Positions 1-8,571 of a stretch of DNA of 25,597 bases are shown here, one piece after another (positions within the stretch are counted from its first letter, which is position 1; each line of letters starts with the position of its first letter). The notes under the pieces are model-generated. The model saw only the letters and a program-made list of their open reading frames with translations. It did not search any database and was not told where the DNA came from. Position numbers and translations under genes: made by a program. The DNA is from an uncultured Clostridia bacterium (GTDB lineage Bacteria; Bacillota; Clostridia; Christensenellales; UBA1242): NCBI GenBank assembly GCA_934772525.1, contig CAKVMI010000007.1, forward strand, positions 1 through 25,597, in the 5' to 3' direction.

Positions 1-893
<893 letters not shown>

Positions 894-1029
894 AATATGT
901 TGTGGTTAGCAAATTTTAACTAAAAACCATAACTGATTTTCTATAAATTGTGCAGTTGTCAATGTTCATTTTACTAGATGAACATTAAAACTTAATTCAA
1001 TAATTCCAAGTAAAAACTTGCAATTATAC
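894..1029 (+). other. 23S-5S spacer, no tRNA gene
   Basis: This is an AT-rich rRNA spacer. A short inverted repeat (CACAA...TTGTG, about 891-905) sits directly after the mature 23S end, and an 8-bp hairpin (AATGTTCA...TGAACATT) lies near 959-985. Both may belong to rRNA processing stalks. No tRNA cloverleaf is recognisable here or after 5S. Confidence 0.7.
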
Positions 1030-1148
1030 CATGGCGGTGTTGATGCCGAGGAGGTCCACCTGTTCTCATTCCGAACACAGAAGTTAAGCTCCTTAGGGTC
1101 GAGAGTACTAGTTTGGCAACGAGCTGGGAGGGTAGAAAGATGCCGTCT
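1030..1148 (+). rRNA. 5S ribosomal RNA
   Basis: The gene contains the conserved 5S core CCGAACACAGAAGTTAAG (1071-1088) and the AGGAGG-like helix II strand. The terminal helix is closed by GGCGG (1033-1037) pairing with CCGTC (1143-1147). Its length, about 118 nt, is normal. It is the last gene of the rrn operon and is followed immediately by an intrinsic terminator. Exact ends are good to about 2 nt. Confidence 0.95.
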
Positions 1149-1155
1149 TCAATGA

Positions 1156-1192
1156 AAAGACATTTACGATTTTCGTAGATGTCTTTTTTTGT
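1156..1192 (+). terminator. rRNA operon terminator
   Basis: A 14-bp stem (1156-1169 with 1173-1186, including a G-U pair) has a 3-nt loop and runs into seven T residues. It lies 8 nt after 5S. Confidence 0.9.
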
Positions 1193-1203
1193 CTTTAAAT
1201 TAA

Positions 1204-1232
1204 AAATGAACTTTAAAAACTAAAGTTCATTT
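1204..1232 (-). terminator. Probable terminator of the Nudix gene
   Basis: A perfect 12-bp inverted repeat (AAATGAACTTTA / TAAAGTTCATTT) has a 5-nt loop. On the minus strand it ends in a T-rich tract and lies about 80 nt beyond the Nudix stop codon. It may also back up the rRNA terminator on the plus strand. The stem is AT-rich, so its strength is uncertain. Confidence 0.55.
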
Positions 1233-1311
1233 TATTATTAGATAAGTTATTTATTAAACTAATTGATAGATATTAAGATTTAATTTCGGTGGTTTTAGCG
1301 TCGTATACATT

Positions 1312-1722
1312 CTAATCAAATAAACTCTCGACTTGATTTTTTATAGAATTCCATGATGCTTTTGTTCGCTCATAAGTAAGTTTGTTTTCTACTTCGTCAA
1401 AATTTATCCAAAGAGTTTCGTGAGTGTCAGTAGAAATGTTGTCACTTTTTCCATTGTCAACTGCAATGTACATATAGCACTTACAGTGCTCGCCACGAGG
1501 GGTAGTATAGCATTCTATTACAGGTTCAAACTTTTCTACAATCTTTGCGACTCTTTTTGTTTCTTCAGCGGTTTCTCTAACGGCACATTCTTTAAGTGTT
1601 TCATTCGCTTCTAAATGACCCTTAGGAAAGCTGAAATCATTTAAATGTTCACGATAAACCAAAGCGATCTTTTTGGTGGTTGTATTGACCAAATAACAAC
1701 CTGCTTTTAGTGTTTCTTCCAT
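1312..1722 (-). CDS. Nudix-family hydrolase
   Basis: A 136-residue single-domain Nudix protein. The family hydrolyses nucleoside diphosphates linked to another moiety and needs Mg2+ or Mn2+. The Nudix box lies at residues 35-57: G35, E41, R49-E50 and E53-E54 are all present, so the metal-binding glutamates are kept. The glycine near the end of the box (pattern REUXEEXGU) is replaced by lysine and the preceding hydrophobic residue by threonine. SFPKGH just before the box matches the usual strand leading into it. The substrate cannot be read from the sequence; the short length fits small diadenosine-polyphosphate or (d)NTP hydrolases. The ATG start has GGAG eight bases upstream. The gene is monocistronic, on the opposite strand to nearly everything else here, and has its own promoter and terminator. 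Confidence 0.88.
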   Translation of the reverse strand: MEETLKAGCYLVNTTTKKIALVYREHLNDFSFPKGHLEANETLKECAVRETAEETKRVAKIVEKFEPVIECYTTPRGEHCKCYMYIAVDNGKSDNISTDTHETLWINFDEVENKLTYERTKASWNSIKNQVESLFD

Positions 1723-1744
1723 TACTTTATCTCCTTTTCGTCTT

Positions 1745-1774
1745 ATGATACTTCTTTTTTAATCAATTTGTCAA
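1745..1774 (-). promoter_or_regulatory. Promoter of the Nudix gene
   Basis: Reading the minus strand, TTGACA (1769-1774) and TATCAT (1745-1750) are separated by 18 bp, about 23 bp upstream of the ATG. This is a good sigma-A type promoter. Confidence 0.65.
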
Positions 1775-1954
1775 TTAATTTTAAAGCATAGATAAATTTT
1801 GTATGCGTAATTAATTTAAGTGCAACAAAACATTATTTTAATTGATTCTATATTTTTATAATTAAAGTGTGAGAAAATCAGAACAATAACATTAACGGCA
1901 GTGATAATATAATTCAAACTAATGTAAAATCCTTTCCTTTTTGCATTTAATTTG

Positions 1955-1963
1955 TTATACTAA
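1955..1963 (+). promoter_or_regulatory. Extended -10 promoter of the alpha/beta hydrolase gene
   Basis: TGTTATACT is an extended -10 element (TG, one base, then TATACT). It lies just upstream of an AAGGAGG ribosome binding site and the ATG at 1978. No convincing -35 is seen 17 bp upstream. Confidence 0.45.
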
Positions 1964-1977
1964 TACAAGGAGGAAAT

Positions 1978-2883
1978 ATGAGCAATTTATTATTATCGGT
2001 TAGAAAATCACTTAACAAAGTAATTGTTGGAACATCACGCATTTTTTATGGCTTTGATAAAAGTATTCAAGGTGTTAAAAAATCTAAAATAGTTAATGTT
2101 CCAAATTATGAAAAGGATACAAATTTTCAAATTTTTTATCCTACTAATTTTGATGAAAAAAAATTACCAACAATTTTCTATTTCCATGGTGGCGGGTGGA
2201 TAGAGTATGACAAAAGTCTTTATAATACTCTATGTAAAAGGCTTGCTAAAATGGGTAACATTGTAGTAAATATAGATTATCCATTAGCACCAAAGTACAA
2301 AATGCAAGAACTGCTTGAAGGTTGTATTAATATAATTAACTATGCGGAAAATATCGCCAAAGAAAATTATAATGCAAATGGAGACATTATTCTTGCGGGA
2401 GATTCTGCGGGCGCTCAAATTTCGGCTTTACTTGGAGGTGCACAGTCTGCGGGTAAATTTGGTGAGTTGTTTCCAAATTTGACACTTCCCAATGTCACAG
2501 AATTACTTTTATTTTATGGAGTTTACGATTTTGAAACTGTTAAAAAGACCGATTTCCCGAGTATCAAGTTAATGCTTGATGCGGTATTTACAGATGAATC
2601 GAATGCAGAATATCATAAGTATTCGCCAATCAACTATGTAACAAAAAATTTCCCAAGATGTCTAATTGCTAGTGGTGAAGTAGATAAATTGCATATTTTA
2701 CAAACACTAGAATTTGTTAAAACACTAGATAAAGAAAATGTACCATATCAAACTATATATTTTGATAAGAGCCAAATTTTTGGATTACATGGGTTTATGG
2801 CATTTGATGATTTTGTGACAAACAAAGAAACTCGTGAAGCAATAGGGAACTTTTTGTCCAAAAATATTGAATTAAGCAAATAG
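1978..2883 (+). CDS. Alpha/beta hydrolase, hormone-sensitive-lipase-like (esterase family IV type)
   Basis: A 301-residue serine hydrolase, probably a carboxylesterase. The oxyanion-hole motif HGGGW is at residues 70-74 and the nucleophile elbow GDSAG at 141-145 (Ser143). Asp236 (in SGEVD) and His271 (in LHGF) sit where the acid and base of the triad are expected. HGGG plus GDSAG is the signature of the bacterial HSL family, which acts on short-chain esters. There is no signal peptide, so it is probably cytoplasmic. The substrate is unknown. The start is set by an AAGGAGG site 6 nt upstream. It is transcribed divergently from the Nudix gene and followed by lspA, which has a promoter overlapping the end of this gene; the two are probably not functionally linked. 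Confidence 0.87.
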   Translation: MSNLLLSVRKSLNKVIVGTSRIFYGFDKSIQGVKKSKIVNVPNYEKDTNFQIFYPTNFDEKKLPTIFYFHGGGWIEYDKSLYNTLCKRLAKMGNIVVNIDYPLAPKYKMQELLEGCINIINYAENIAKENYNANGDIILAGDSAGAQISALLGGAQSAGKFGELFPNLTLPNVTELLLFYGVYDFETVKKTDFPSIKLMLDAVFTDESNAEYHKYSPINYVTKNFPRCLIASGEVDKLHILQTLEFVKTLDKENVPYQTIYFDKSQIFGLHGFMAFDDFVTNKETREAIGNFLSKNIELSK

Positions 2884-2894
2884 AGTAGTATAAT
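2867..2894 (+). promoter_or_regulatory. Promoter of lspA
   Basis: TTGAAT (2867-2872, inside the end of the hydrolase gene) and TATAAT (2889-2894) are separated by 16 bp. A GGAGAG ribosome binding site and the lspA ATG follow 23 nt further on. Confidence 0.6.
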
Positions 2895-2917
2895 TTATAA
2901 AAAATTTAGGAGAGTAT

Positions 2918-3418
2918 ATGCTAACAATATTAATCTATATAGCAATAATAGGTGCAGTCGTTACTGTAGACCAAGTCACAAAAGTACTTTTATTGCATTC
3001 AGATTTTACTTATATACCGCATTTATTGTACAACACACCAACAATAAATGATGGGGCGGCATTTTCTATAATGGGCGGTAAAACAACCTTTTTAATCATA
3101 TTTACATCTATTATTTTAGTGTTGGTACTTGTATTGTTGTTTACAAATAAGTTTAGTAATAATAAATTTTTCAAGTGTTCGCTAGCAGTTACTATCGGCG
3201 GAATTATTGGTAATTTTATAGATAGAATAGTGTTAGGTGCTGTAAGAGATTTTTTATTGGTTGAGCCGTTTGGTTTTATTTGTAATGTTGCAGATATTGC
3301 AATTTGCGTAGGAGTGGCGTTGATTTGTATTTATATAGCCTTCATACATAAGTTTAGAGATAATGGTAAGAAGAATAAAAAGAATAAAGAAATTAATAAT
3401 GAAGGGAATAACAAATGA
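2918..3418 (+). CDS. lspA: Lipoprotein signal peptidase (signal peptidase II)
   Basis: A 166-residue integral membrane aspartyl protease. It cleaves the signal peptide of prolipoproteins before the lipid-modified cysteine. Four hydrophobic segments are visible (about 3-23, 55-77, 86-104, 126-146). Family motifs are present in order: VDQVTK (17-22), NDGAAFS (44-50), GNFIDR (98-103), AVRDF with catalytic Asp111, and NVADIA with catalytic Asp126. The C-terminal tail is strongly basic (Lys/Asn-rich). The protein has at least one likely client in this window, the lipoprotein at 20667-21227. The next gene starts inside its stop codon (ATGA overlap at 3415-3418), so the pair is probably translationally coupled, as in many Firmicutes. 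Confidence 0.95.
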   Translation: MLTILIYIAIIGAVVTVDQVTKVLLLHSDFTYIPHLLYNTPTINDGAAFSIMGGKTTFLIIFTSIILVLVLVLLFTNKFSNNKFFKCSLAVTIGGIIGNFIDRIVLGAVRDFLLVEPFGFICNVADIAICVGVALICIYIAFIHKFRDNGKKNKKNKEINNEGNNK

Positions 3419-4317
3419 AAGACATTTTTGTTATAGATGAGGCATCAGTTGGGAAAAGATTAGATGTATTTTTAGACGAGAATATTCAAGATATTACAAG
3501 GTCACAAATTAAAAAATCTATATCCGAAGGTTTTACCACAATAAATAAAGAAAAAAGCAAGGCGGGAAAGCAATTAAAACTTGGTGATGTTGTAGAATTT
3601 GAAGAGTTGGAACAGGTGACCGATGTTTTACCAGAAAATATACCACTAAACATAGTTTATGAAGATGATGATGTAATAGTTATAAATAAACCTCAAGGAA
3701 TGACCGTTCATCCAGCACCAGGAAATTATACTGGGACACTTGTAAATGCGTTACTATATCACTTTGGTGATAAATTAAGTAATACTGGTGGAAGTATTCG
3801 CCCGGGTATTGTACACAGAATAGATAAAGATACTAGTGGACTATTAGTTGTTGCAAAGAATAATTTTGCCCATGTGGAACTTGCAAAGCAGTTAGCAAAT
3901 AAAACTTGTCATCGTCAGTATGTTGCAATTGTAGAAGGAATTGTAAAAGACGACGAAGGAATAATAAATGCGCCAATAGGCCGAAGTAGAAATGATAGGA
4001 AGAAAATGGCTGTTGTGCCAGATGGAAAAGATGCTGTAACATTATATAAAGTTTTAAAAAGATTTGATAATTATACGTATATGCAGTTTAATTTAAAAAC
4101 GGGTAGAACTCATCAAATTAGGGTGCACACAAAGTATATAGGTCATCCAATAGTCGGAGATAAAACATATGGGTTTGCAAACCAAAGATTTAATCTAAAC
4201 GGACAATTATTGCACGCAGAAAAATTAGAGTTTGTACATCCAACGACTAAAAAACTTGTATCGTTTGAAGCACCATTGCCCGATTATTTCCAAAAAATTC
4301 TAAAAATTTTAGATTAA
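3415..4317 (+). CDS. RluA/RluD-family 23S rRNA pseudouridine synthase
   Basis: A 300-residue pseudouridine synthase that isomerises uridines in RNA. An N-terminal S4-type RNA-binding domain (about 12-70, with GKRLDVFL and the SRSQIKK-like stretch) precedes the catalytic domain (about 80-295). The catalytic motif HRIDKDTSG spans residues 134-142 with the nucleophile Asp137, and the later RTHQIRVH motif is also present. S4 domain plus HRxDxxTSG points to RluD, which in E. coli makes pseudouridines 1911, 1915 and 1917 in helix 69. The RluA/C/D paralogs cannot be told apart with certainty from sequence alone. It overlaps lspA by 4 nt; B. subtilis ylyB sits in the same position after lspA. Confidence 0.92.
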   Translation: MKDIFVIDEASVGKRLDVFLDENIQDITRSQIKKSISEGFTTINKEKSKAGKQLKLGDVVEFEELEQVTDVLPENIPLNIVYEDDDVIVINKPQGMTVHPAPGNYTGTLVNALLYHFGDKLSNTGGSIRPGIVHRIDKDTSGLLVVAKNNFAHVELAKQLANKTCHRQYVAIVEGIVKDDEGIINAPIGRSRNDRKKMAVVPDGKDAVTLYKVLKRFDNYTYMQFNLKTGRTHQIRVHTKYIGHPIVGDKTYGFANQRFNLNGQLLHAEKLEFVHPTTKKLVSFEAPLPDYFQKILKILD

Positions 4318-4334
4318 TTAATAATTTAATATTG

Positions 4335-4363
4335 TAGACAAAACATTTTAAATGTGGTAAAAT
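4335..4363 (+). promoter_or_regulatory. Promoter of the small membrane protein gene (and possibly tig-clpPX)
   Basis: TAGACA (4335-4340) and TAAAAT (4358-4363) are spaced by exactly 17 bp. The ATG lies 27 bp beyond the -10 box and is preceded by AAGGAG. Confidence 0.6.
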
Positions 4364-4390
4364 TATAAGGTAAATCAAAAAGGAGTAAAT

Positions 4391-4765
4391 ATGACTTATA
4401 TTGATGAAAGAGATGACACCATTCAATATGGTATAATTGCTGTATTTTCATTAGCGACGCTAGCTGTAGTTGCTTATGTAGTTTTTGGTAGTTCAATTGC
4501 GGCTTATTCTTCAATTTCATTATTCGCATTAGGGTTTATAGCTATTTGTTTGTTTTCAATTAGAAAAGTTTTCTTGGTTTTAAACTATAAAGAAAAGTTG
4601 GAAAATTACGCTACAGAAAATAGTGAAACTATTGATGACGAATTTAAGGAAAAGAAAAAGAACGCTGAAACAAGAATAAAATCTGTAAAGGCAAAAGAAC
4701 TTACAAAGGCAATACTTTCAGGAATGTTTGCGATATTTGCCATAGTAGTTTTGGTATTATTTTAA
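4391..4765 (+). CDS. Small membrane protein of unknown function
   Basis: A 124-residue protein that I do not recognise. It has an acidic 12-residue N-terminus, two hydrophobic segments (about 13-33 and 37-57), a charged Lys/Glu-rich central segment (about 66-103) that is probably helical, and a C-terminal hydrophobic segment (106-124) that ends at the last residue. It looks like a three-pass membrane protein with one charged loop. The start follows an AAGGAG site 7 nt upstream and a good promoter. It lies 22 nt before the trigger factor gene and may be co-transcribed with the proteostasis genes, but nothing in the sequence shows a role in protein quality control. Confidence 0.75.
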   Translation: MTYIDERDDTIQYGIIAVFSLATLAVVAYVVFGSSIAAYSSISLFALGFIAICLFSIRKVFLVLNYKEKLENYATENSETIDDEFKEKKKNAETRIKSVKAKELTKAILSGMFAIFAIVVLVLF

Positions 4766-4787
4766 TCAGATAAAAGGAGAAACAAAA

Positions 4788-6077
4788 ATGAAATATAAAA
4801 GATTAGAAAGAAAAGATGATGAAATCAAGGTTCAATTTGAACTTACAGCTGATGAATGGGAAAAGGAAGTAGAAGAAGCTTACAAAAACCATAAAAATCA
4901 CTACAAAAAAGAAGGATTTAGAAATGGTAATGTTCCACGTGCAATTCTAGAAAAGCAATATGGTGAAAACTTATTTTATGAAGATGCGCTAAATGATTCA
5001 TTTGGCAAGTATTATGCTGAAATGTTATCTAAGGAAAAGGATATTTATCCAGTAGATTATCCAAGACTAACTGTTGAAAAAATTGATAAAACCGGTGTTA
5101 AATTTACCGCTATTATTGATGTTATGCCAGAATTTAAGGTAGAAAACTACAAGGGTAACACTATAAAGAAGGATAAAGTTTCAGTTACAGTAAAGGAAAT
5201 TGATGCAGAACTTTCACTTATGCAAGATCGTCATGCAAGATTTGTAGAAAAAACAGATAGACCAGTTAAGGATGGAGATTTAATTAATATTGACTACTCT
5301 GGTAGCGTTGATGGTGTTAAATTCGAAGGTGGCACTGCAGAAGATCAAGAATTAACAGTTGGTTCTCATTCATTTATTCCAGGGTTTGAAGAACAACTGG
5401 TTGGTATGAATATCGGTGAAGAAAAGGATATCAATGTTACATTTCCAACCGACTATCATGCTAAAGACCTTTCAGGTAAACTTGCAGTATTCAAAGTTAA
5501 AGTTTTAGGAATTAGAGAAAAGGAACTTCCAGCACTAGATGATGAATTTGCAAAGGAAGTTTCTGAATGCAATACACTTGATGAATACAAAAAATCTATA
5601 AAAGAAAGATTAACTGCTGACAAGCAAGCACAAGCAGACCATAATGCAGTGGATAAACTAATTGAAACTATCGTTAATGGTGTAGAATTAAAAGTCCCAG
5701 CAAAGATGGTAGATCGTCAATTAGATTATATCGTTAGAGATATGAACAATCGTCTTTCATCTCAAGGCATTACATTAGAAGCATACTTAGGTTACCTAAA
5801 TATGACAGAAGACCAATTCAGAGCTGACAGAAGAAAGGATGCTGAAGAAAGTGTTAAAACAAGTCTAGTTCTAGAAGAAATTGTAGATAAAGAAAATATT
5901 ACAGTAGAAGATAGCGAAATTGATGCAAAGATTGAAGAAATTGCAAAAATGTATGGTCAAAAAATGGATAAAGTTAAGGAAATGTTGACCGCACAAAACG
6001 CATTAGGTTCTATAAAGCAAGAGATTTTGACAAACAAGGTTATAAATTTCTTGAAAGAAAACAACAATATTGCATAA
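4788..6077 (+). CDS. tig: Trigger factor, ribosome-associated chaperone and peptidyl-prolyl isomerase
   Basis: A 429-residue protein with the normal trigger factor length and three-part layout. The ribosome-binding domain (about 1-115) has the L23-contact signature GFRNGNVP at 43-50; the usual GFRKG lysine is asparagine here. An FKBP-type PPIase domain (about 155-240) contains DYSGSVDG, FIPGFE and a GEEKDINVTFP stretch. A long helical C-terminal chaperone cradle (about 255-425) follows. Trigger factor shields nascent chains at the ribosome exit. The AAAGGAG ribosome binding site is 8 nt before ATG. It heads tig-clpP-clpX, the usual Firmicutes arrangement of chaperone followed by protease. Confidence 0.97.
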   Translation: MKYKRLERKDDEIKVQFELTADEWEKEVEEAYKNHKNHYKKEGFRNGNVPRAILEKQYGENLFYEDALNDSFGKYYAEMLSKEKDIYPVDYPRLTVEKIDKTGVKFTAIIDVMPEFKVENYKGNTIKKDKVSVTVKEIDAELSLMQDRHARFVEKTDRPVKDGDLINIDYSGSVDGVKFEGGTAEDQELTVGSHSFIPGFEEQLVGMNIGEEKDINVTFPTDYHAKDLSGKLAVFKVKVLGIREKELPALDDEFAKEVSECNTLDEYKKSIKERLTADKQAQADHNAVDKLIETIVNGVELKVPAKMVDRQLDYIVRDMNNRLSSQGITLEAYLGYLNMTEDQFRADRRKDAEESVKTSLVLEEIVDKENITVEDSEIDAKIEEIAKMYGQKMDKVKEMLTAQNALGSIKQEILTNKVINFLKENNNIA

Positions 6078-6108
6078 ACTTTAATTAAGATTATTTGGAG
6101 GGAACTTT

Positions 6109-6702
6109 ATGAAGGAAATGAATGCTCTTATTCCTATGGTTATTGAACAAACCAATAGGGGTGAAAGGTCTTATGATATTTACTCAAGATTGCTAGAAGA
6201 TAGAATTATCTTTTTGTCTGATGAGATTAATGACCAAACTGCAAATTTAATTATTGCACAATTAATTTATCTAGAAGGCAAAGACCCCGACAAAGATATT
6301 ATGATGTATATTAATAGCCCGGGCGGAAGCGTAGTTTCGGGTATGGCTATTTACGATACAATGAATTATATAAAATGTGATGTTAGTACTATTTGCGTTG
6401 GTATGGCAGCATCTATGGCTGCTGTGCTACTTGCAAGTGGTGCAAAGGGTAAGAGATTTGCTCTACCTAATAGTGAGATAATGATTCACCAACCATTAGG
6501 TGGTGCTCAAGGTCAAGCCAGTGATGTAGCAATTCATGCTGAACATATTTTAAAGACAAAGAAAAAATTGACAAAAATTTTATCAGATAAATCTGGTCAA
6601 CCCATTGAAGTTATTGAAAAGGATACCGATAGAGATAACTTTATGAGTGCTAACGAAGCGTTAAAATATGGACTTATAGATAAGATTTTTGATAAAAGAT
6701 AA
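6109..6702 (+). CDS. clpP: ATP-dependent Clp protease proteolytic subunit
   Basis: A 197-residue ClpP of normal length. It forms the tetradecameric serine protease chamber served by ClpX and other Clp ATPases. The catalytic triad is intact: Ser102 in GMAASMAA, His127 in MIHQPLGG and Asp176 in TDRDNF, each shifted by five from mature E. coli numbering. The N-terminus MKEMNALIPMVIEQT is close to the mature protein, so any propeptide is very short. GGAGGG lies 8 nt upstream of the ATG. The stop codon is 12 nt before the clpX ATG, which suggests coupled synthesis of the two partners. Confidence 0.97.
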   Translation: MKEMNALIPMVIEQTNRGERSYDIYSRLLEDRIIFLSDEINDQTANLIIAQLIYLEGKDPDKDIMMYINSPGGSVVSGMAIYDTMNYIKCDVSTICVGMAASMAAVLLASGAKGKRFALPNSEIMIHQPLGGAQGQASDVAIHAEHILKTKKKLTKILSDKSGQPIEVIEKDTDRDNFMSANEALKYGLIDKIFDKR

Positions 6703-6714
6703 TTGGGAGAATAT

Positions 6715-8019
6715 ATGAGCGAATTAGAAATGCCACATTGCTCTTTTTGTGGAAGAAGCAAACTAGATGTTAAGAAATTAGTTTCAAGCCCAGACGGAAA
6801 AACATTTATTTGTGAAACTTGCGTAGCAGAATGTCAAAAAATGATGAGTGTTAGCAAGCGTAATGAAGAGAAAAACATTTTAGAAAATGAAAATTCACTT
6901 TTAAAGCCAAAACAAATAAAGCAAGAGTTAGATAAATATATAATTGGTCAAGACGAAGCAAAGAAGGTTATTTCGGTTGCTGTGTATAATCATTATAAAA
7001 GGGTAAACTTTAATAGTTCTATCCTAAAAAGTGATGACCTTGATCTGGAAAAAAGCAATATATTAATGCTCGGACCTACTGGGTGCGGTAAAACTCTTAT
7101 GGCAAAAACGCTAGCAAAAATTCTTGATGTTCCTTTTGCTACAGCTGACGCTACATGTTTAACTGAAGCTGGATATGTTGGCGACGATGTAGAAAATATT
7201 TTGTTAAAGCTAATTCAAAATGCGAATTATAATATACAACAAGCCGAACGCGGAATTGTTTATATTGATGAAATAGATAAAATTGCCCGAAAGGGTGATA
7301 ATGTTTCTATTACTCGTGATGTTTCGGGCGAAGGTGTTCAACAAGCACTTTTAAAGATTTTAGAAGGCACAATCGCAAATGTTCCACCACAAGGTGGAAG
7401 GAAACATCCAAACCAAGAATGCATCCAAATTGATACAACAAACATATTGTTTATAATTGGCGGAGCGTTTGTAGGGTTAGATAAAATAATCGAACAAAGA
7501 AAAGACAATGTAAATTTAGGTTTTGGTGGCGTTGTAAAGAGCAAAAAAGAAATGAGTGAATCGAATTTATTAAAAGAGTGTGAACCACATGATTTAATTA
7601 AATTCGGTTTAATTCCTGAGTTTGTTGGTAGAGTTCCGGTAACTGTAAGCCTAGAGGCATTAACTGAAGATGCTCTTGTAAAGGTTTTAACCGAACCTAA
7701 AAACGCACTTATTAAGCAATACAAGCAAATGTTTAAGATGGATAATATTGAACTTGATGTAGAAAAGGGTGCTATTGAATATTTTGCAAAGAAGGCAATG
7801 GAACTTAAAACTGGTGCTAGGGGACTTAGAAACATATTGGAAGATACTATGCTTCCACTAATGTATTCTAGCCCAAGCGATGATAGACTTAAGAAAATTA
7901 TTGTTAAAAGTGAAAATTCAAAGATAGTTACTGAGTTGATTAACAGAGAAGATACCAAAGAAGATATTTTTGAAGGACAAAATTCAACAGATGAAAATAA
8001 AGAATGTAAAGTTTCTTAA
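6715..8019 (+). CDS. clpX: ATP-dependent Clp protease ATP-binding subunit ClpX
   Basis: A 434-residue AAA+ unfoldase that feeds substrates to ClpP. The N-terminal zinc-binding domain has Cys9, Cys12, Cys33 and Cys36. The AAA+ module carries Walker A GPTGCGKT (120-127), the GYVG pore loop (153-156), Walker B IVYIDEID (181-188) and the RKH pore-2 motif (229-231). LGF at 268-270 corresponds to the ClpP-docking IGF loop, supporting direct pairing with the ClpP upstream. I use the ATG at 6715, preceded by GGGAGA, rather than the TTG at 6703 that opens the same frame, because that TTG overlaps the ribosome binding site. The gene overlaps engB by 29 nt. Firmicutes usually have lon between these two genes; it is missing here. 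Confidence 0.97.
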   Translation: MSELEMPHCSFCGRSKLDVKKLVSSPDGKTFICETCVAECQKMMSVSKRNEEKNILENENSLLKPKQIKQELDKYIIGQDEAKKVISVAVYNHYKRVNFNSSILKSDDLDLEKSNILMLGPTGCGKTLMAKTLAKILDVPFATADATCLTEAGYVGDDVENILLKLIQNANYNIQQAERGIVYIDEIDKIARKGDNVSITRDVSGEGVQQALLKILEGTIANVPPQGGRKHPNQECIQIDTTNILFIIGGAFVGLDKIIEQRKDNVNLGFGGVVKSKKEMSESNLLKECEPHDLIKFGLIPEFVGRVPVTVSLEALTEDALVKVLTEPKNALIKQYKQMFKMDNIELDVEKGAIEYFAKKAMELKTGARGLRNILEDTMLPLMYSSPSDDRLKKIIVKSENSKIVTELINREDTKEDIFEGQNSTDENKECKVS

Positions 8020-8569
8020 AAGTGGAGTTGTTGCAGATGATACATTTGATCTTCCAGAAATTGCAATTGTTGGAAGAAGTAATGTAGGAAAGAGTAGTTT
8101 AATTAACTATTTAACAAACTCTAAAATTGCAAAGACTTCTAGTACTCCAGGAAGAACAAGACTTATTAATTATTTTGAAATTAATAATGGCGAGTTTATT
8201 TTAGTAGACCTTCCAGGTTACGGATATGCAGAGGCAAATAAATCTACAAAATCTAATTGGGGCTCAATGATTGAGCCCTATATACTTAATAATAAAAATT
8301 TAAAAAACATCTTGCTTTTAGTTGATTCAAGGCACAAACCAAGTGTAGAAGATAAAGATATGATGAAATTTTTGCTTTATTATAACTTGCCTTTTACGAT
8401 TGTTGCTACAAAAATAGATAAACTATCCAAGGCGGAGTTAAATAAAAATTTAACAATGCTTGCGGTAGAATTAAAAGTTGGCGTTGGCAATATTTATCCA
8501 GTTTCAGCAACAAAGAGAATTGGTATGGATAACTTAACGGATAGAATTTCGCAATTTATAGGAGCATAA
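7991..8569 (+). CDS. engB: Ribosome biogenesis GTP-binding protein EngB/YsxC
   Basis: A 192-residue small GTPase needed for assembly of the large ribosomal subunit. The G motifs are complete: G1 GRSNVGKSS (28-36), G2 threonine around TSSTPGRT (49-56), G3 DLPGYG (73-78), G4 TKID (140-143) and G5 SATK near the C-terminus. The protein length is that of the family. The ATG at 7991 gives the usual short N-terminus before LPEIA(I)VGRSN. A TTG at 7970 in frame would add seven residues and is less likely. AAGGA lies 13 nt upstream, a rather long spacing. Because the gene begins inside clpX, translation is probably coupled to ribosomes finishing clpX. Confidence 0.94.
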   Translation: MKIKNVKFLKSGVVADDTFDLPEIAIVGRSNVGKSSLINYLTNSKIAKTSSTPGRTRLINYFEINNGEFILVDLPGYGYAEANKSTKSNWGSMIEPYILNNKNLKNILLLVDSRHKPSVEDKDMMKFLLYYNLPFTIVATKIDKLSKAELNKNLTMLAVELKVGVGNIYPVSATKRIGMDNLTDRISQFIGA

Positions 8570-8571
8570 AT

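Noticed and set aside
894..1311. tRNA genes in or after the rRNA operon
   Set aside because: No cloverleaf, TTCGAATC-type T-loop or CCA end could be found in the spacer or after 5S.
7338..7958. A 206-codon minus-strand ORF opposite clpX
   Set aside because: ClpX on the plus strand is unambiguous; the antisense frame is hydrophobic low-complexity with no ribosome binding site or family motif, and is a codon-usage shadow.
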